Shown here: positions 21,872-30,476 of the stretch, one piece after another
How positions within the stretch are numbered: the first letter of the stretch is position 1
How the letters are laid out: every line of letters starts with the position of its first letter
Assembly (NCBI RefSeq): GCF_016734805.1
Contig: NZ_JAERQG010000001.1
Coordinates: 1,116,001 to 1,180,000 of the forward strand
From: Marivirga atlantica
Lineage (GTDB): Bacteria; Bacteroidota; Bacteroidia; Cytophagales; Cyclobacteriaceae
Reading direction: 5' to 3'
Length of the DNA stretch: 64,000 nucleotides
Program-made: the position numbers and the translations under genes
Notes under the pieces: model-generated
Told to the model about the DNA's origin: nothing
Database searches by the model: none
Seen by the model: the letters and a program-made list of their open reading frames with translations, nothing else

Positions 21872-22792
21872 TTAAACCTGCTCCATTATTTCGCTTAATA
21901 AGCCCTCCTTCAGAGAATACGTGGAAACATGAATGGTATCAAAATCATTAATTTTTAGGATATAATCTATCAGACAGCTGGCTACAACAATCATGTCAAC
22001 ACGCATTTCCAGCATGCCAGGAATTTCAAGACGTTCTGCTCGGTTTTTTTCAATTAGTTCATGATAGATACCATTAAATTCTTCAATAGAAAGACTGAAA
22101 GAAGGATCGTCCGGCTTTAATTTATTTTGTTCAGCAAAGGCGATATCCACCAACGTATCGAAAGTGCCTGAAGATCCAATCAGGTGTTTTGGTTGATGTT
22201 TCTCTAATTGCTCTTGTAAGCTCTTTAATGAAGTATCTAAAAAATCTTTAAGTCTTACAATATCTTTTGGTTGTATAGGGTCATGCTCATGAAATTTGTC
22301 GAGCAGCCTCTGAGCTCCTATTTCAAAACTCTCTAACCAAAAAATATTGTCTTGATCACAAAGGATAAACTCTACGCTGCCTCCTCCAATGTCCATCACC
22401 AGTGCAGGTTCTTTACCTATTGTTAGCGCTTGCTTTACTCCATTATAAATATAAGTGGCTTCCTGAGCACCTGAAATAATGGCTATTTCAATACCTGTGG
22501 CCTCTTTCACCAGCTCCACAAGCTCTTGTCCATTATCTGCATTTCTAACTGCCGATGTTGCAGTAGCATGAATTGATTCCACGTGGTGTGCTTCTGCGGT
22601 AGTTTTAAACAGGCTAAGCGTATTGATGGCTCTTTTCTGTGCATCTTCGGTAATCTTATTATTGCTAATGCCATCCTTACCCAGACGCACGGCCACTTTT
22701 TCCTTATGCATTACCTTATTATGGTTTGCCAAATCCACAATCATTAAATGGAATGTGTTAGTGCCAATATCTATGATGGCTATCTTGCTCAT
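21872..22792 (-). CDS. Ppx/GppA family exopolyphosphatase
   Basis: 306 aa in the actin/HSP70-like ATPase superfamily; degrades polyphosphate and/or pppGpp. The two phosphate loops are IDIGTNTFHLMIVD at the N-terminus and MDIGGGSVEFI around residue 135. I use the ATG at 22790-22792, giving MSKIAIIDIG; a TTG ten codons upstream would add residues absent from the family. It carries only the N-terminal phosphatase core and no HD domain, as in short Ppx proteins. Confidence 0.9.
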   Translation of the reverse strand: MSKIAIIDIGTNTFHLMIVDLANHNKVMHKEKVAVRLGKDGISNNKITEDAQKRAINTLSLFKTTAEAHHVESIHATATSAVRNADNGQELVELVKEATGIEIAIISGAQEATYIYNGVKQALTIGKEPALVMDIGGGSVEFILCDQDNIFWLESFEIGAQRLLDKFHEHDPIQPKDIVRLKDFLDTSLKSLQEQLEKHQPKHLIGSSGTFDTLVDIAFAEQNKLKPDDPSFSLSIEEFNGIYHELIEKNRAERLEIPGMLEMRVDMIVVASCLIDYILKINDFDTIHVSTYSLKEGLLSEIMEQV

Positions 22793-22906
22793 AAAATCTA
22801 CCTTAACAGAAATTTTGCGCAATATACCATATAAAAGGTTATGCGCAATGCTGAGTAAAATACAATTATTGACCCTATAAAAGTTCGTTTTTCGTATTGC
22901 CTCAAC

Positions 22907-22914
22907 TATATTTG
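22907..22914 (+). promoter_or_regulatory. Probable promoter -7 element of the carboxyltransferase gene
   Basis: TATATTTG (22907-22914) matches TAnnTTTG, 22 bases before the ATG at 22937. The sequence at the expected -33 place is TTCG (22884-22887) with a 19-base spacer, one mismatch from TTTG. The predicted leader is about 16 bases. Confidence 0.6.
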
Positions 22915-22936
22915 AAAAAATAATAAATCATTCACT

Positions 22937-24526
22937 ATGTCCAAAAGCGATAAAAGTAAACCTGTATATACAAAACCAACTACTAAAGAGAAATTTGAAC
23001 TACTCAAACAAAAAAATGAGGAAGCCCTCTTAGGTGGTGGTGAAGCACGTATTAAACAGCAGCATGACAAAGGCAAGCTTACTGCTCGTGAGCGTATTGA
23101 TTTGTTGATGGATGAAGGCTCTTTTGAGGAGATTGGTAAGTTTGTGATGCATAGAGCAAAGGATTTTGGGCTAGATAAGCAGCATTACCCTGGTGATGGA
23201 GTTGTAACAGGTTACGGAACTATTAATGGGAGAGTGGTTTATGTTTTCTCTCAGGATTTCACCGTATTTGGTGGTTCTCTTTCAGAAACGCATGCTGAGA
23301 AGATTGTTAAGATTATGGATTTAGCCATGAAAAATGGTGCACCTGTAATTGGCCTAAACGATTCTGGAGGAGCACGAATTCAGGAAGGTGTAGTATCTCT
23401 AGGAGGTTATGCAGATATCTTCTATCGTAATGTAAGGGCATCAGGAGTTGTACCTCAGATTTCTGCGATTATGGGGCCATGTGCTGGTGGAGCAGTTTAT
23501 TCTCCTGCCATCACAGACTTTATCATGATGGTTGAAAATACCAGTTACATGTTTGTAACAGGTCCTAATGTGGTTAAAACTGTTACTCAGGAGGACGTAA
23601 CTTCAGAAGAATTAGGTGGTGCTAGTACACATAGTACCAAGAGTGGTGTTACACATTTCTCTTGTGCCAATGAGTTGGAAGCCATTAATAATATTAAAAC
23701 TTTATTAAAATATATCCCTCAAAACTGTGAGGATAATCCACCTTCATTGCCTTATGAACTTAAGGAGGATGAGTCACGAAAAGCGCTTAATGAATTAGTA
23801 CCTGATAATCCTAACCAGCCTTATGATATGCGTGAGGTAATAGAAGGTACAGTAGATGAGGGAAGCTTCTTTGAAGTACATAAGAACTATGCTGAAAACA
23901 TCGTAGTAGGTTTTGCGCACTTGGCTGGCAGAAGTATCGGTGTGGTAGGTAACCAACCAGCATCCCTTGCTGGAGTATTAGATAATGAGGCTAGTAAAAA
24001 AGGCGCTCGTTTCGTTCGCTTCTGCGATAGCTTTAATATTCCTTTATTGGTATTTGAAGATGTGCCTGGTTTCTTACCAGGGACTGATCAGGAATGGAAT
24101 GGTATCATATCAAATGGAGCCAAGTTACTTTATGCCTTCAGCGAAGCTACAGTACCAAGAGTTACCGTTATTACCAGAAAAGCTTATGGTGGTGCCTATG
24201 ATGTGATGAACTCAAAGCATATTGGTGCAGATATGAATTATGCGTGGCCTACTGCAGAGATTGCTGTAATGGGTGCAAAAGGAGCTGCTGAAATAATTTT
24301 TAGAAAGGAAATTGCGGCAGCTGATGATAAACAAGCCAAACTAGATGAGAAGGTTGAAGAATACACCGAAAAGTTTGCTAACCCATACAGAGCTGCACAC
24401 AGAGGTTATGTTGATGAGGTGATTATGCCTGAAAATACGAGGTTGAAACTTATTAGAGCTTTTAAGATGCTTGAAAATAAAGTAGATACATTACCTAAGA
24501 AGAAGCATGGTAATATTCCTTTATAA
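22937..24526 (+). CDS. Acyl-CoA carboxylase carboxyltransferase (propionyl-CoA carboxylase beta type)
   Basis: 529 aa biotin-dependent carboxyltransferase with paired crotonase-like domains: N-domain [20 protein letters not shown] and [21 protein letters not shown]-domain [19 protein letters not shown] and [18 protein letters not shown]. The family members with this profile transfer CO2 to propionyl-CoA or work in methylmalonyl-CoA decarboxylase. No biotin carboxylase or carrier gene is adjacent, so partners must be encoded elsewhere. A terminator follows. Confidence 0.93.
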   Translation: MSKSDKSKPVYTKPTTKEKFELLKQKNEEALLGGGEARIKQQHDKGKLTARERIDLLMDEGSFEEIGKFVMHRAKDFGLDKQHYPGDGVVTGYGTINGRVVYVFSQDFTVFGGSLSETHAEKIVKIMDLAMKNGAPVIGLNDSGGARIQEGVVSLGGYADIFYRNVRASGVVPQISAIMGPCAGGAVYSPAITDFIMMVENTSYMFVTGPNVVKTVTQEDVTSEELGGASTHSTKSGVTHFSCANELEAINNIKTLLKYIPQNCEDNPPSLPYELKEDESRKALNELVPDNPNQPYDMREVIEGTVDEGSFFEVHKNYAENIVVGFAHLAGRSIGVVGNQPASLAGVLDNEASKKGARFVRFCDSFNIPLLVFEDVPGFLPGTDQEWNGIISNGAKLLYAFSEATVPRVTVITRKAYGGAYDVMNSKHIGADMNYAWPTAEIAVMGAKGAAEIIFRKEIAAADDKQAKLDEKVEEYTEKFANPYRAAHRGYVDEVIMPENTRLKLIRAFKMLENKVDTLPKKKHGNIPL

Positions 24527-24550
24527 AAACCAGAAGTAAAGAAACATTAT

Positions 24551-24583
24551 AAAGGCTATGGAGTATACTTCATAGCCTTTTTT
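24551..24583 (+). terminator. Intrinsic terminator after the carboxyltransferase gene
   Basis: AAAGGCTATG (24551-24560) pairs with CATAGCCTTT (24571-24580), 10-base loop, followed by TTT. It ends only 3 bases before the ATG of the next gene. Confidence 0.88.
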
Positions 24584-24586
24584 ATT

Positions 24587-24838
24587 ATGCAGGAAACTGA
24601 GGAACAAAAATATCTTTTCATTTGTCAATCAAAAAGTTGTTTAAAACGTGGTAGTAGTCATGTGCGCAAGGAGTTAAAACAGCAGTTGAAGGAGAATAAA
24701 ATGCATAAAAGAGTAAGAGTAGTAAACACCAAATGTATGGATGCTTGTAAATGTGGACCCAATTTAGTCTACGGAAATAAGCTTTATCAGGAAGTGGGCG
24801 GAAAAGATATTGACAGCATTATTAGAGCTTGTCAGTAG
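24587..24838 (+). CDS. Thioredoxin-like [2Fe-2S] ferredoxin
   Basis: 83 aa. Cysteines at 13 and 18 and at 50, 54 and 56 (NTKCMDACKCGPN) fit the thioredoxin-fold [2Fe-2S] ferredoxin family, which shuttles electrons or acts in redox sensing. The ATG is 3 bases after the end of the upstream terminator, so its own transcript must start inside or upstream of that hairpin; a downstream start would remove the first cysteines. No promoter consensus was found. Confidence 0.85.
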   Translation: MQETEEQKYLFICQSKSCLKRGSSHVRKELKQQLKENKMHKRVRVVNTKCMDACKCGPNLVYGNKLYQEVGGKDIDSIIRACQ

Positions 24839-24894
24839 GTATGAGGTAATACTTCTATATCATTTCCAATACTTAAACTCTTAACTAAAATTCA

Positions 24895-26079
24895 ATGACT
24901 GAAAAATTATACACCAAAGACTTTCTTTTACACTGCTTTAGCTACCTCATCATGGCGGTGTCATTCTATTTTTTGCTTCCAACCTTACCAACCTTTGTAA
25001 CAGATGTTTTAAATGAAGACAAAGGTAAGGTTGGTTATATTATAGGGATTTATGCCCTTTCAGCACTTATTATAAGGCCATTTAGTGGTTATTTATTTGA
25101 TAAGTACGGACGCAGAAAACTATTTCTGGTATCTATGTGTGCCTATGCCATTGTAATGGCTGCTTATGGTCTGGCTGCCTCATTTATCTTCTTGCTGTTT
25201 TTAAGATTGGTAAATGGTGGCTTTTGGGGAATGGTTACTACAGGTGGTGGAACTATAACCTCTGATATTGTGCCTGAAAGCAGAAGGGGAGAAGGTATTG
25301 GTATATTTGGTTTGTCGATGACATTGAGCATGGCAGTTGGCCCATTAGTTGGTCTGCAAATATTAGATATTACAGGCAGTTATACTTTTCTTTTTCTCTC
25401 ATCAGGGGTGCTTTGTGTAATAGCGGTTGGTTTGTCATATTTTGTGAACCATCCCAAAATTAGCAACAGGAAGAATAAGCTGGAGTGGGCAAATGTATTT
25501 GAACCAAAAGTGGTGAAAGTATCTATGGTGATGCTACTGCTAGCCTTTCCATTTGCCGGTATTATGTCATTTATAACCTTGTTTGCAAAAGAAATTTCCA
25601 TAGAAAATACTGGTCTGTTCTTCCTTATTTACGCAATTGGCGTTAGCATCATCCGACCAATGACTGGCAAATGGGTTGATACAAAAGGACCTGGTTTCGT
25701 AATGGTTCTGAGTTTTGCGGGTACAATTGCAGGACTTATTTTGTTATCGCAAAGTCAAAGCTTAACACCATTTTTAGTGGCAGCATTTGTATTAGGCTTA
25801 GGTAATGGCATAGTAATGCCAACGCTACAAACTATGGTGATCAATATGGTGAAGCCTGCAAAACGTGGTGTGGCTACCAGTACATTTTTCTCGGCTATAG
25901 ATTTAGGTATAGGAATTGGCTCATTTGTGTTAGGTAATGTGGCAGAAATTTTCTCTTTATCAGAAATGTATTTATACTGCGCAATAGGAATGATTATTCC
26001 TGTAATTTTATTTTTTACTATCACTTTGAAAGATTATCAAACTAAAACACAAGTAACCCCAGCAGTAGCCAATGCCTGA
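24895..26079 (+). CDS. MFS transporter
   Basis: 394 aa, about 12 membrane helices. The loop 2-3 MFS motif is visible as SGYLFDKYGRRKLFL. The second half has a related motif, TGKWVDTKGPGF. Substrate unknown; drug or sugar efflux is typical for this size. Its last 8 bases overlap the following aminotransferase gene, implying translational coupling and perhaps export or uptake of a related compound. Confidence 0.92.
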   Translation: MTEKLYTKDFLLHCFSYLIMAVSFYFLLPTLPTFVTDVLNEDKGKVGYIIGIYALSALIIRPFSGYLFDKYGRRKLFLVSMCAYAIVMAAYGLAASFIFLLFLRLVNGGFWGMVTTGGGTITSDIVPESRRGEGIGIFGLSMTLSMAVGPLVGLQILDITGSYTFLFLSSGVLCVIAVGLSYFVNHPKISNRKNKLEWANVFEPKVVKVSMVMLLLAFPFAGIMSFITLFAKEISIENTGLFFLIYAIGVSIIRPMTGKWVDTKGPGFVMVLSFAGTIAGLILLSQSQSLTPFLVAAFVLGLGNGIVMPTLQTMVINMVKPAKRGVATSTFFSAIDLGIGIGSFVLGNVAEIFSLSEMYLYCAIGMIIPVILFFTITLKDYQTKTQVTPAVANA

Positions 26080-27154
26080 TTTACATTTTACCCCCGGACC
26101 AACAGCTTTATATTTTACCGTTGAAGAGCACATAAAAAATGCCCTTAAGCAGGGCATTACCAGTACCTCACATAGAGGCCAAGTATTTAAGGATATTTAC
26201 AAGGAGTGCGCTAACAATTTAAAGTTGCTGATGGAAATACCAGATGATTATCATGTGTTGATAACTTCATCGGCTAATGAAGCTTGGGAGCGTATTATTC
26301 TGAACTGCGTGGAACATGACAGTTATCACTTGTCTATGGGGGCTTTTTCTTCTCGTTTCTTCAAGATTGCTGATGACTTGCAGCGAAATGCCAGTAGCCT
26401 TATTGTTGAGGATGGCACAGTTCCTGAGTTAGGTCAGATAAAGCCATCAACCTCTGATGAATTGATTACAATTTGTCTCAATGAGTCTGGAACGGGTGCT
26501 CATATACCTTTAGAAACCATTTATGAATTGCGTGAAAAGTTTCCTGATAAGTTAATCGCTGTAGATGGTGTGTCAGCGGTTCCTGTGTACCCTATTGATT
26601 TTTCTAAAATTGATACACTCTACTTTTCTGTCCAAAAGGCTTTCGGTTTACCTGCAGGTTTGGGAATCTGGATTGTAAATAACAGATGTGTTGAAAAAGC
26701 AGAACAACTGGCTGCCAAAGGAAAAGTGATTGGTTCTTACCATAAATTACCTGAAATGGTTGAAAAGGCAGCTCAGTTTCAAACGACAGAAACTCCCAAC
26801 ATTTTGGGCATCTATTTGCTGAGCAAGGTTGCTGAAGATATGCTTACCAAAGGCATTACAGCTATCAGAAGAGAGATAGATTATAAGTCTGCTATAATGA
26901 ATATGGCAATTGACGAGCATCCTAATCTTAGACATTTTGTGAAAGAAGATAAGTGGCGCTCAAAAACGGTTAAGGTAGCTGAGACTGATTTTAGCAGTAA
27001 AAAGCTAATCCAGTACCTGGCAGAAAAGAAAATGAATATAGGTACAGGCTATGGTCAATATAAAGATAGTCAGGTTCGTATGGCTAACTTTCCTACTCAT
27101 TCAAAGGAACAAGTAGAAATGTTAGTTGATACCATAGCTAAATTCAAGCCTTGA
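26072..27154 (+). CDS. Class V aminotransferase (phosphoserine aminotransferase-like)
   Basis: PLP enzyme, 360 aa. It opens with FTPGPTALYFTVEEHI and has TSHRGQVFKDIY and AVDGVSAVPVYPIDF; the PLP lysine is Lys189 in SVQKAFGLPAG. The layout resembles SerC (3-phosphohydroxypyruvate to phosphoserine), but a neighbouring serA is absent and specificity cannot be proved. It overlaps the MFS gene by 8 bases. Confidence 0.88.
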   Translation: MPDLHFTPGPTALYFTVEEHIKNALKQGITSTSHRGQVFKDIYKECANNLKLLMEIPDDYHVLITSSANEAWERIILNCVEHDSYHLSMGAFSSRFFKIADDLQRNASSLIVEDGTVPELGQIKPSTSDELITICLNESGTGAHIPLETIYELREKFPDKLIAVDGVSAVPVYPIDFSKIDTLYFSVQKAFGLPAGLGIWIVNNRCVEKAEQLAAKGKVIGSYHKLPEMVEKAAQFQTTETPNILGIYLLSKVAEDMLTKGITAIRREIDYKSAIMNMAIDEHPNLRHFVKEDKWRSKTVKVAETDFSSKKLIQYLAEKKMNIGTGYGQYKDSQVRMANFPTHSKEQVEMLVDTIAKFKP

Positions 27155-27182
27155 TTTTATATAGCTAATTCTGATAATTTTG
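27151..27182 (+). promoter_or_regulatory. Promoter of the DUF2851 gene
   Basis: TTG at 27151-27153, a 21-base spacer, then TAATTTTG at 27175-27182, fitting TTG-N17-23-TAnnTTTG. The start site would be near 27188, about 10 bases before the ATG at 27198. This rules out the TTG at 27180 as start, since it lies inside the promoter. Confidence 0.7.
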
Positions 27183-27197
27183 TATTTTGAAGGCTTC

Positions 27198-28454
27198 ATG
27201 CAAGAAGCCTTTTTACATTTTATCTGGCAGTACCAAAAGTTCAATTCGGAAAATCTATTAACCGAAGGAGGAGATCCTATAACCATATTTAGTAATGGAC
27301 AACACAATACTAATGCTGGCCCTGATTTTAAGGAAGCTCGAATAAAAATTGGGGATATAGAATGGGTGGGAGCTGTTGAAATACACCTGAAGGCCTCTGA
27401 TTGGTTAAAGCACAAGCATCAGCATGATCCTAATTATGAGAATGTAATTTTGCATGTGGTATGGGAAGCTGATGAGCCCATCGAGTATATGGTTGATGGA
27501 AATGCAATCCCTACACTTTCAATGAAGAACAAAGTTGACCCGGGCTTGATCAGTCAGTATGAGGGAATTATCAGTTCCCAGTCTGTAATCCCTTGTGCTC
27601 ATTTCTGGCCTGAAGTTAATTCACTCACAAAATATCAAATGCTTGAGGCAGCAGTAATAGAAAGGCTTTATGAGAAATCAACCAAAGCTACTAAGTTTCA
27701 AAAGAGAACCCAGGGTGATTGGGAAGAGACTACTTATTTTATGCTGCTCTCTGCTTTAGGTTTTAAAATTAACAGCCATGCCTTCGAACGATTGGCTACT
27801 TTACTTCCTTATGCGCTGCTCAGAAAATATAAAAATAACAGCACAATTGTACAGTGCCTATTATTTGGCATGGCAGGATTTTTAGATGACGAGTTTGAAG
27901 ATGAAGCTAGAGTCCAATTAAAAAAGGAGTGGTTATTTTATCAGCATAAACACCAGCTTAAGGATAAATTAAGTAAGCATGAATGGAAGTTTTTAAGGTT
28001 GCGGCCTGCTAATTTTCCAACTGTTAGGTTGGCTCAACTAGTGCAAATAATTTGTTCTGTTGATAGTCTTTTTACAAGTTTCATTAAAGATTTGGAGATT
28101 AAAAGCTTAAAGAAATCACTGAGCATTACTGCTAAAGATTATTGGAATGAGGGAGAAGAAATGAAGCTTGGAACAACATCAATCGAAAATATCATGCTAA
28201 ATGTAGCTCCTCCGTTATTAGCGCTATATTCCAGAAGTATAGATGAAACTAAATACATGGATTTGGCACTTGACACTTTGGAGCAATTAAAAGGAGAAAA
28301 TAATGCGATAACCAGAAAGTATGTTGCATTAGGTGAGCAAATAAGAAGTGCATTTGAATCGCAGGGATATGTTCAGCTTCATAATGCCTACTGCACAGAA
28401 AGGAAATGCCTTAACTGTAAAATAGGAGTTTCTATAATGAATAGAGGCAAATGA
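27198..28454 (+). CDS. DUF2851 family protein
   Basis: 418 aa, a Bacteroidota family of unknown function. Recognisable parts are an N-terminal block with NTNAGPDFKEARIKIGDIEW and VGAVEIHLKASDWLKHKHQH, a helical middle, and a C-terminal cysteine cluster (CTERKCLNCKIG). The start follows from the promoter at 27151-27182. It overlaps the next membrane protein gene by 4 bases (ATGA), so the pair is coupled. No catalytic residues can be named. Confidence 0.85.
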   Translation: MQEAFLHFIWQYQKFNSENLLTEGGDPITIFSNGQHNTNAGPDFKEARIKIGDIEWVGAVEIHLKASDWLKHKHQHDPNYENVILHVVWEADEPIEYMVDGNAIPTLSMKNKVDPGLISQYEGIISSQSVIPCAHFWPEVNSLTKYQMLEAAVIERLYEKSTKATKFQKRTQGDWEETTYFMLLSALGFKINSHAFERLATLLPYALLRKYKNNSTIVQCLLFGMAGFLDDEFEDEARVQLKKEWLFYQHKHQLKDKLSKHEWKFLRLRPANFPTVRLAQLVQIICSVDSLFTSFIKDLEIKSLKKSLSITAKDYWNEGEEMKLGTTSIENIMLNVAPPLLALYSRSIDETKYMDLALDTLEQLKGENNAITRKYVALGEQIRSAFESQGYVQLHNAYCTERKCLNCKIGVSIMNRGK

Positions 28455-29683
28455 TATTCCTCGCTTATCTGATATTAGTTGCACTTCTTGTGCTATTTCA
28501 AAAGTACAATGCCAAACGCGAGTTTAAGGTTTTCTACAGCTATTTAGGCTTAAAGATCATAGCAGTTCTAGCTGTAAGCTGGCTATATAAAAGTTACTAT
28601 CAAGGTACTGGTGATATGTTTGTCTTTTTTGATAATGCCAGCGCTTGGTATAAACAATTTCAAAATGGCTCCATAGGTTTTTTACAATGGATTGGTTTTG
28701 AAGCTAGTGAAGCAGCAGCTCACATTCTTCCTCTCGAAGAAAGAAGCAGGTTTTTCACAATCTTTTTGAGTTTACTTATGCCCTTGGCGCAGGGTGATTT
28801 TATGTTATTGAGTTTTATAATTACTGCTATTTCGGTAATTCCTACCTGGCTTTTAGTTAAAGAACTTAAACGAACTGGTATTAAATCGTGGCTTATTTAT
28901 GCTTCTATATTATTTGTGCCTTCAATCCTGTTTTGGACATCGGGCATATTGAAAGAAACATTAATGTTAGGTTTGATGGCATCTATAGGCTGCTCCTATC
29001 TTAATTGGAAAACTTCCAAAGGTATTCTCCCTATTATTATTTTATTGGTATCAACCATTCTGCTTTGGAAGCTAAAGTATTATGTTCCTATACTATTGTT
29101 ACCTCTTTTGGGTCTTGCTGAGTTATTTACGGCTAATTATAAACTATTACAACGGCTTAGTTTTGAGAAGAAAGTGATGTTGTTTTTAGGACTTATGCTA
29201 GTGTCTATTGCTGCAGTTTCCTTGCTACATCCTGTTTTTAATAGTGGTTTGTTTTTTGACTTGGTCCGCAAAAGCTATGAGTCAATTTTGAGCAGCAAGG
29301 CAGGTAGTAATTTCACATTTATTGATTACTCTGACAATATGCAGTTCGTAATATTTAATGCGCCTTATGCATTTTTTACCGGGCTCTTTAGGCCATTCTT
29401 ATGGGAAGTAAACACTGTTATTTCTGGGCTAGTAGGTGCAGAACAGTTTATGTTTACAGTGACTACTGCATTCGCAATTTTCAGCATTTTTAAAATTGAT
29501 TTGCCTGAAAATGAACGATTCTGGATCATTTCAGGCTTCATTTATATTGCTGCTATGGCTACCATTATCAGTTTATCAACTCCAAATTTCGGTTCTTTGG
29601 TACGCTATAGAGTTGCTTATATGCCAATAGCTTGGTTACTAAATCTTTACCTTATTAATAAATACTTAAGCGTTAGGAAGTAG
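28451..29683 (+). CDS. Multispan membrane protein, function unknown
   Basis: 410 aa with about ten hydrophobic segments and short loops. The segment FWTSGILKETLML, between two helices, recalls membrane glycosyltransferase or polysaccharide-polymerase-like proteins of Bacteroidota, but no catalytic motif is sure. It overlaps DUF2851 by 4 bases and is followed by a NeuD-like acyltransferase with its own promoter, which mildly suggests a surface-glycan context. Confidence 0.7.
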   Translation: MIFLAYLILVALLVLFQKYNAKREFKVFYSYLGLKIIAVLAVSWLYKSYYQGTGDMFVFFDNASAWYKQFQNGSIGFLQWIGFEASEAAAHILPLEERSRFFTIFLSLLMPLAQGDFMLLSFIITAISVIPTWLLVKELKRTGIKSWLIYASILFVPSILFWTSGILKETLMLGLMASIGCSYLNWKTSKGILPIIILLVSTILLWKLKYYVPILLLPLLGLAELFTANYKLLQRLSFEKKVMLFLGLMLVSIAAVSLLHPVFNSGLFFDLVRKSYESILSSKAGSNFTFIDYSDNMQFVIFNAPYAFFTGLFRPFLWEVNTVISGLVGAEQFMFTVTTAFAIFSIFKIDLPENERFWIISGFIYIAAMATIISLSTPNFGSLVRYRVAYMPIAWLLNLYLINKYLSVRK

Positions 29684-29694
29684 CCTCTTTTTTA

Positions 29695-29725
29695 TTTGAT
29701 GAATCTTGTATAAGCTGTAACTTTG
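29695..29725 (+). promoter_or_regulatory. Promoter of the NeuD-like acyltransferase gene
   Basis: TTTG at 29695-29698, exactly 19 bases, then TAACTTTG at 29718-29725: a perfect Bacteroidota promoter. The expected start is near 29731, 13 bases before the ATG at 29744. The TTG at 29723 is part of the promoter. Confidence 0.85.
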
Positions 29726-29743
29726 TTCCTTCAAAAAATTACT

Positions 29744-30385
29744 ATGGATAAAAAACCAGTTATAATATTAGGGGCGAAAGGAATAGGGCCATCTGCTGCT
29801 GAAGTTTTTAAAAGCAACGGAATGGAAGTGTATTGCTTTTTAGATGATGATAAAGAAATGCACGGAAAGGAAATTGACTTAATTTCTGTGTTGGGTGAAA
29901 CTACTGATGATGGTTACCTCAAATACATTGGTAAAAAATGCGATGCTTTTATTTCAGAAGAGAATATTACGGCAAGAAAGAAGCTGGTAAAACTCCTAAA
30001 CGATAGAAGAAAGGTAATGCCGGCCAATGCCATTCATGACAAAGCACATATTTCGGACTTAGCACATATTGGCTATGGTAATTTTATTAATGCAAATGCT
30101 TTAGTTAGTGCCAATGCTAAAATCCCTAACCATTGCTTAATTCATAGTGGTGCAATCATTGAATATAATGCTGAATTAGGTGACTATGTTCAGGTGGGTG
30201 CAGGAGCCAGAATAAATAGCAATGTAACTGTGGGTGCTGAAACTTTTATTGGTTCGGGTGTTACAATAGTGGCAGGCGTGAAGATTGGTAAGAAAGCTAA
30301 TATTGGTGCTGGTTCTGTAGTAGTTCAAGATGTTAAAGATGGGGAAACCGTATTTGGAAATCCCGCAAAAAAAGTAGAATTATAG
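29744..30385 (+). CDS. NeuD-type sugar O-acyltransferase
   Basis: 213 aa. The N-terminal third is a Rossmann-like domain (VIILGAKGIGPSAAEVF, YCFLDDD); the C-terminal half is a left-handed beta-helix of hexapeptide repeats (NANALVSANAKIPNHCLI, VGAGARINSNVTVGAETF) ending GNPAKKVEL. Members acetylate sialic acid or nucleotide sugars such as UDP-aminosugars. Start set by the promoter at 29695-29725; MDKKPVII matches the family start. Likely used in cell-surface glycan synthesis. Confidence 0.88.
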   Translation: MDKKPVIILGAKGIGPSAAEVFKSNGMEVYCFLDDDKEMHGKEIDLISVLGETTDDGYLKYIGKKCDAFISEENITARKKLVKLLNDRRKVMPANAIHDKAHISDLAHIGYGNFINANALVSANAKIPNHCLIHSGAIIEYNAELGDYVQVGAGARINSNVTVGAETFIGSGVTIVAGVKIGKKANIGAGSVVVQDVKDGETVFGNPAKKVEL

Positions 30386-30476
30386 TTAGAGTTAGGAGAG
30401 TGAGGTTGGGAGGTAGAAGATAGTAAATCATAAAACAAAATAAATATTTCACCTTATTTACACTAAGGCAGGAGTT

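Noticed and set aside
22793-22822. TTG-initiated extension of the Ppx/GppA protein
   Set aside because: The ATG at 22792 places the first phosphate loop at the usual distance; the added residues are not family-like.
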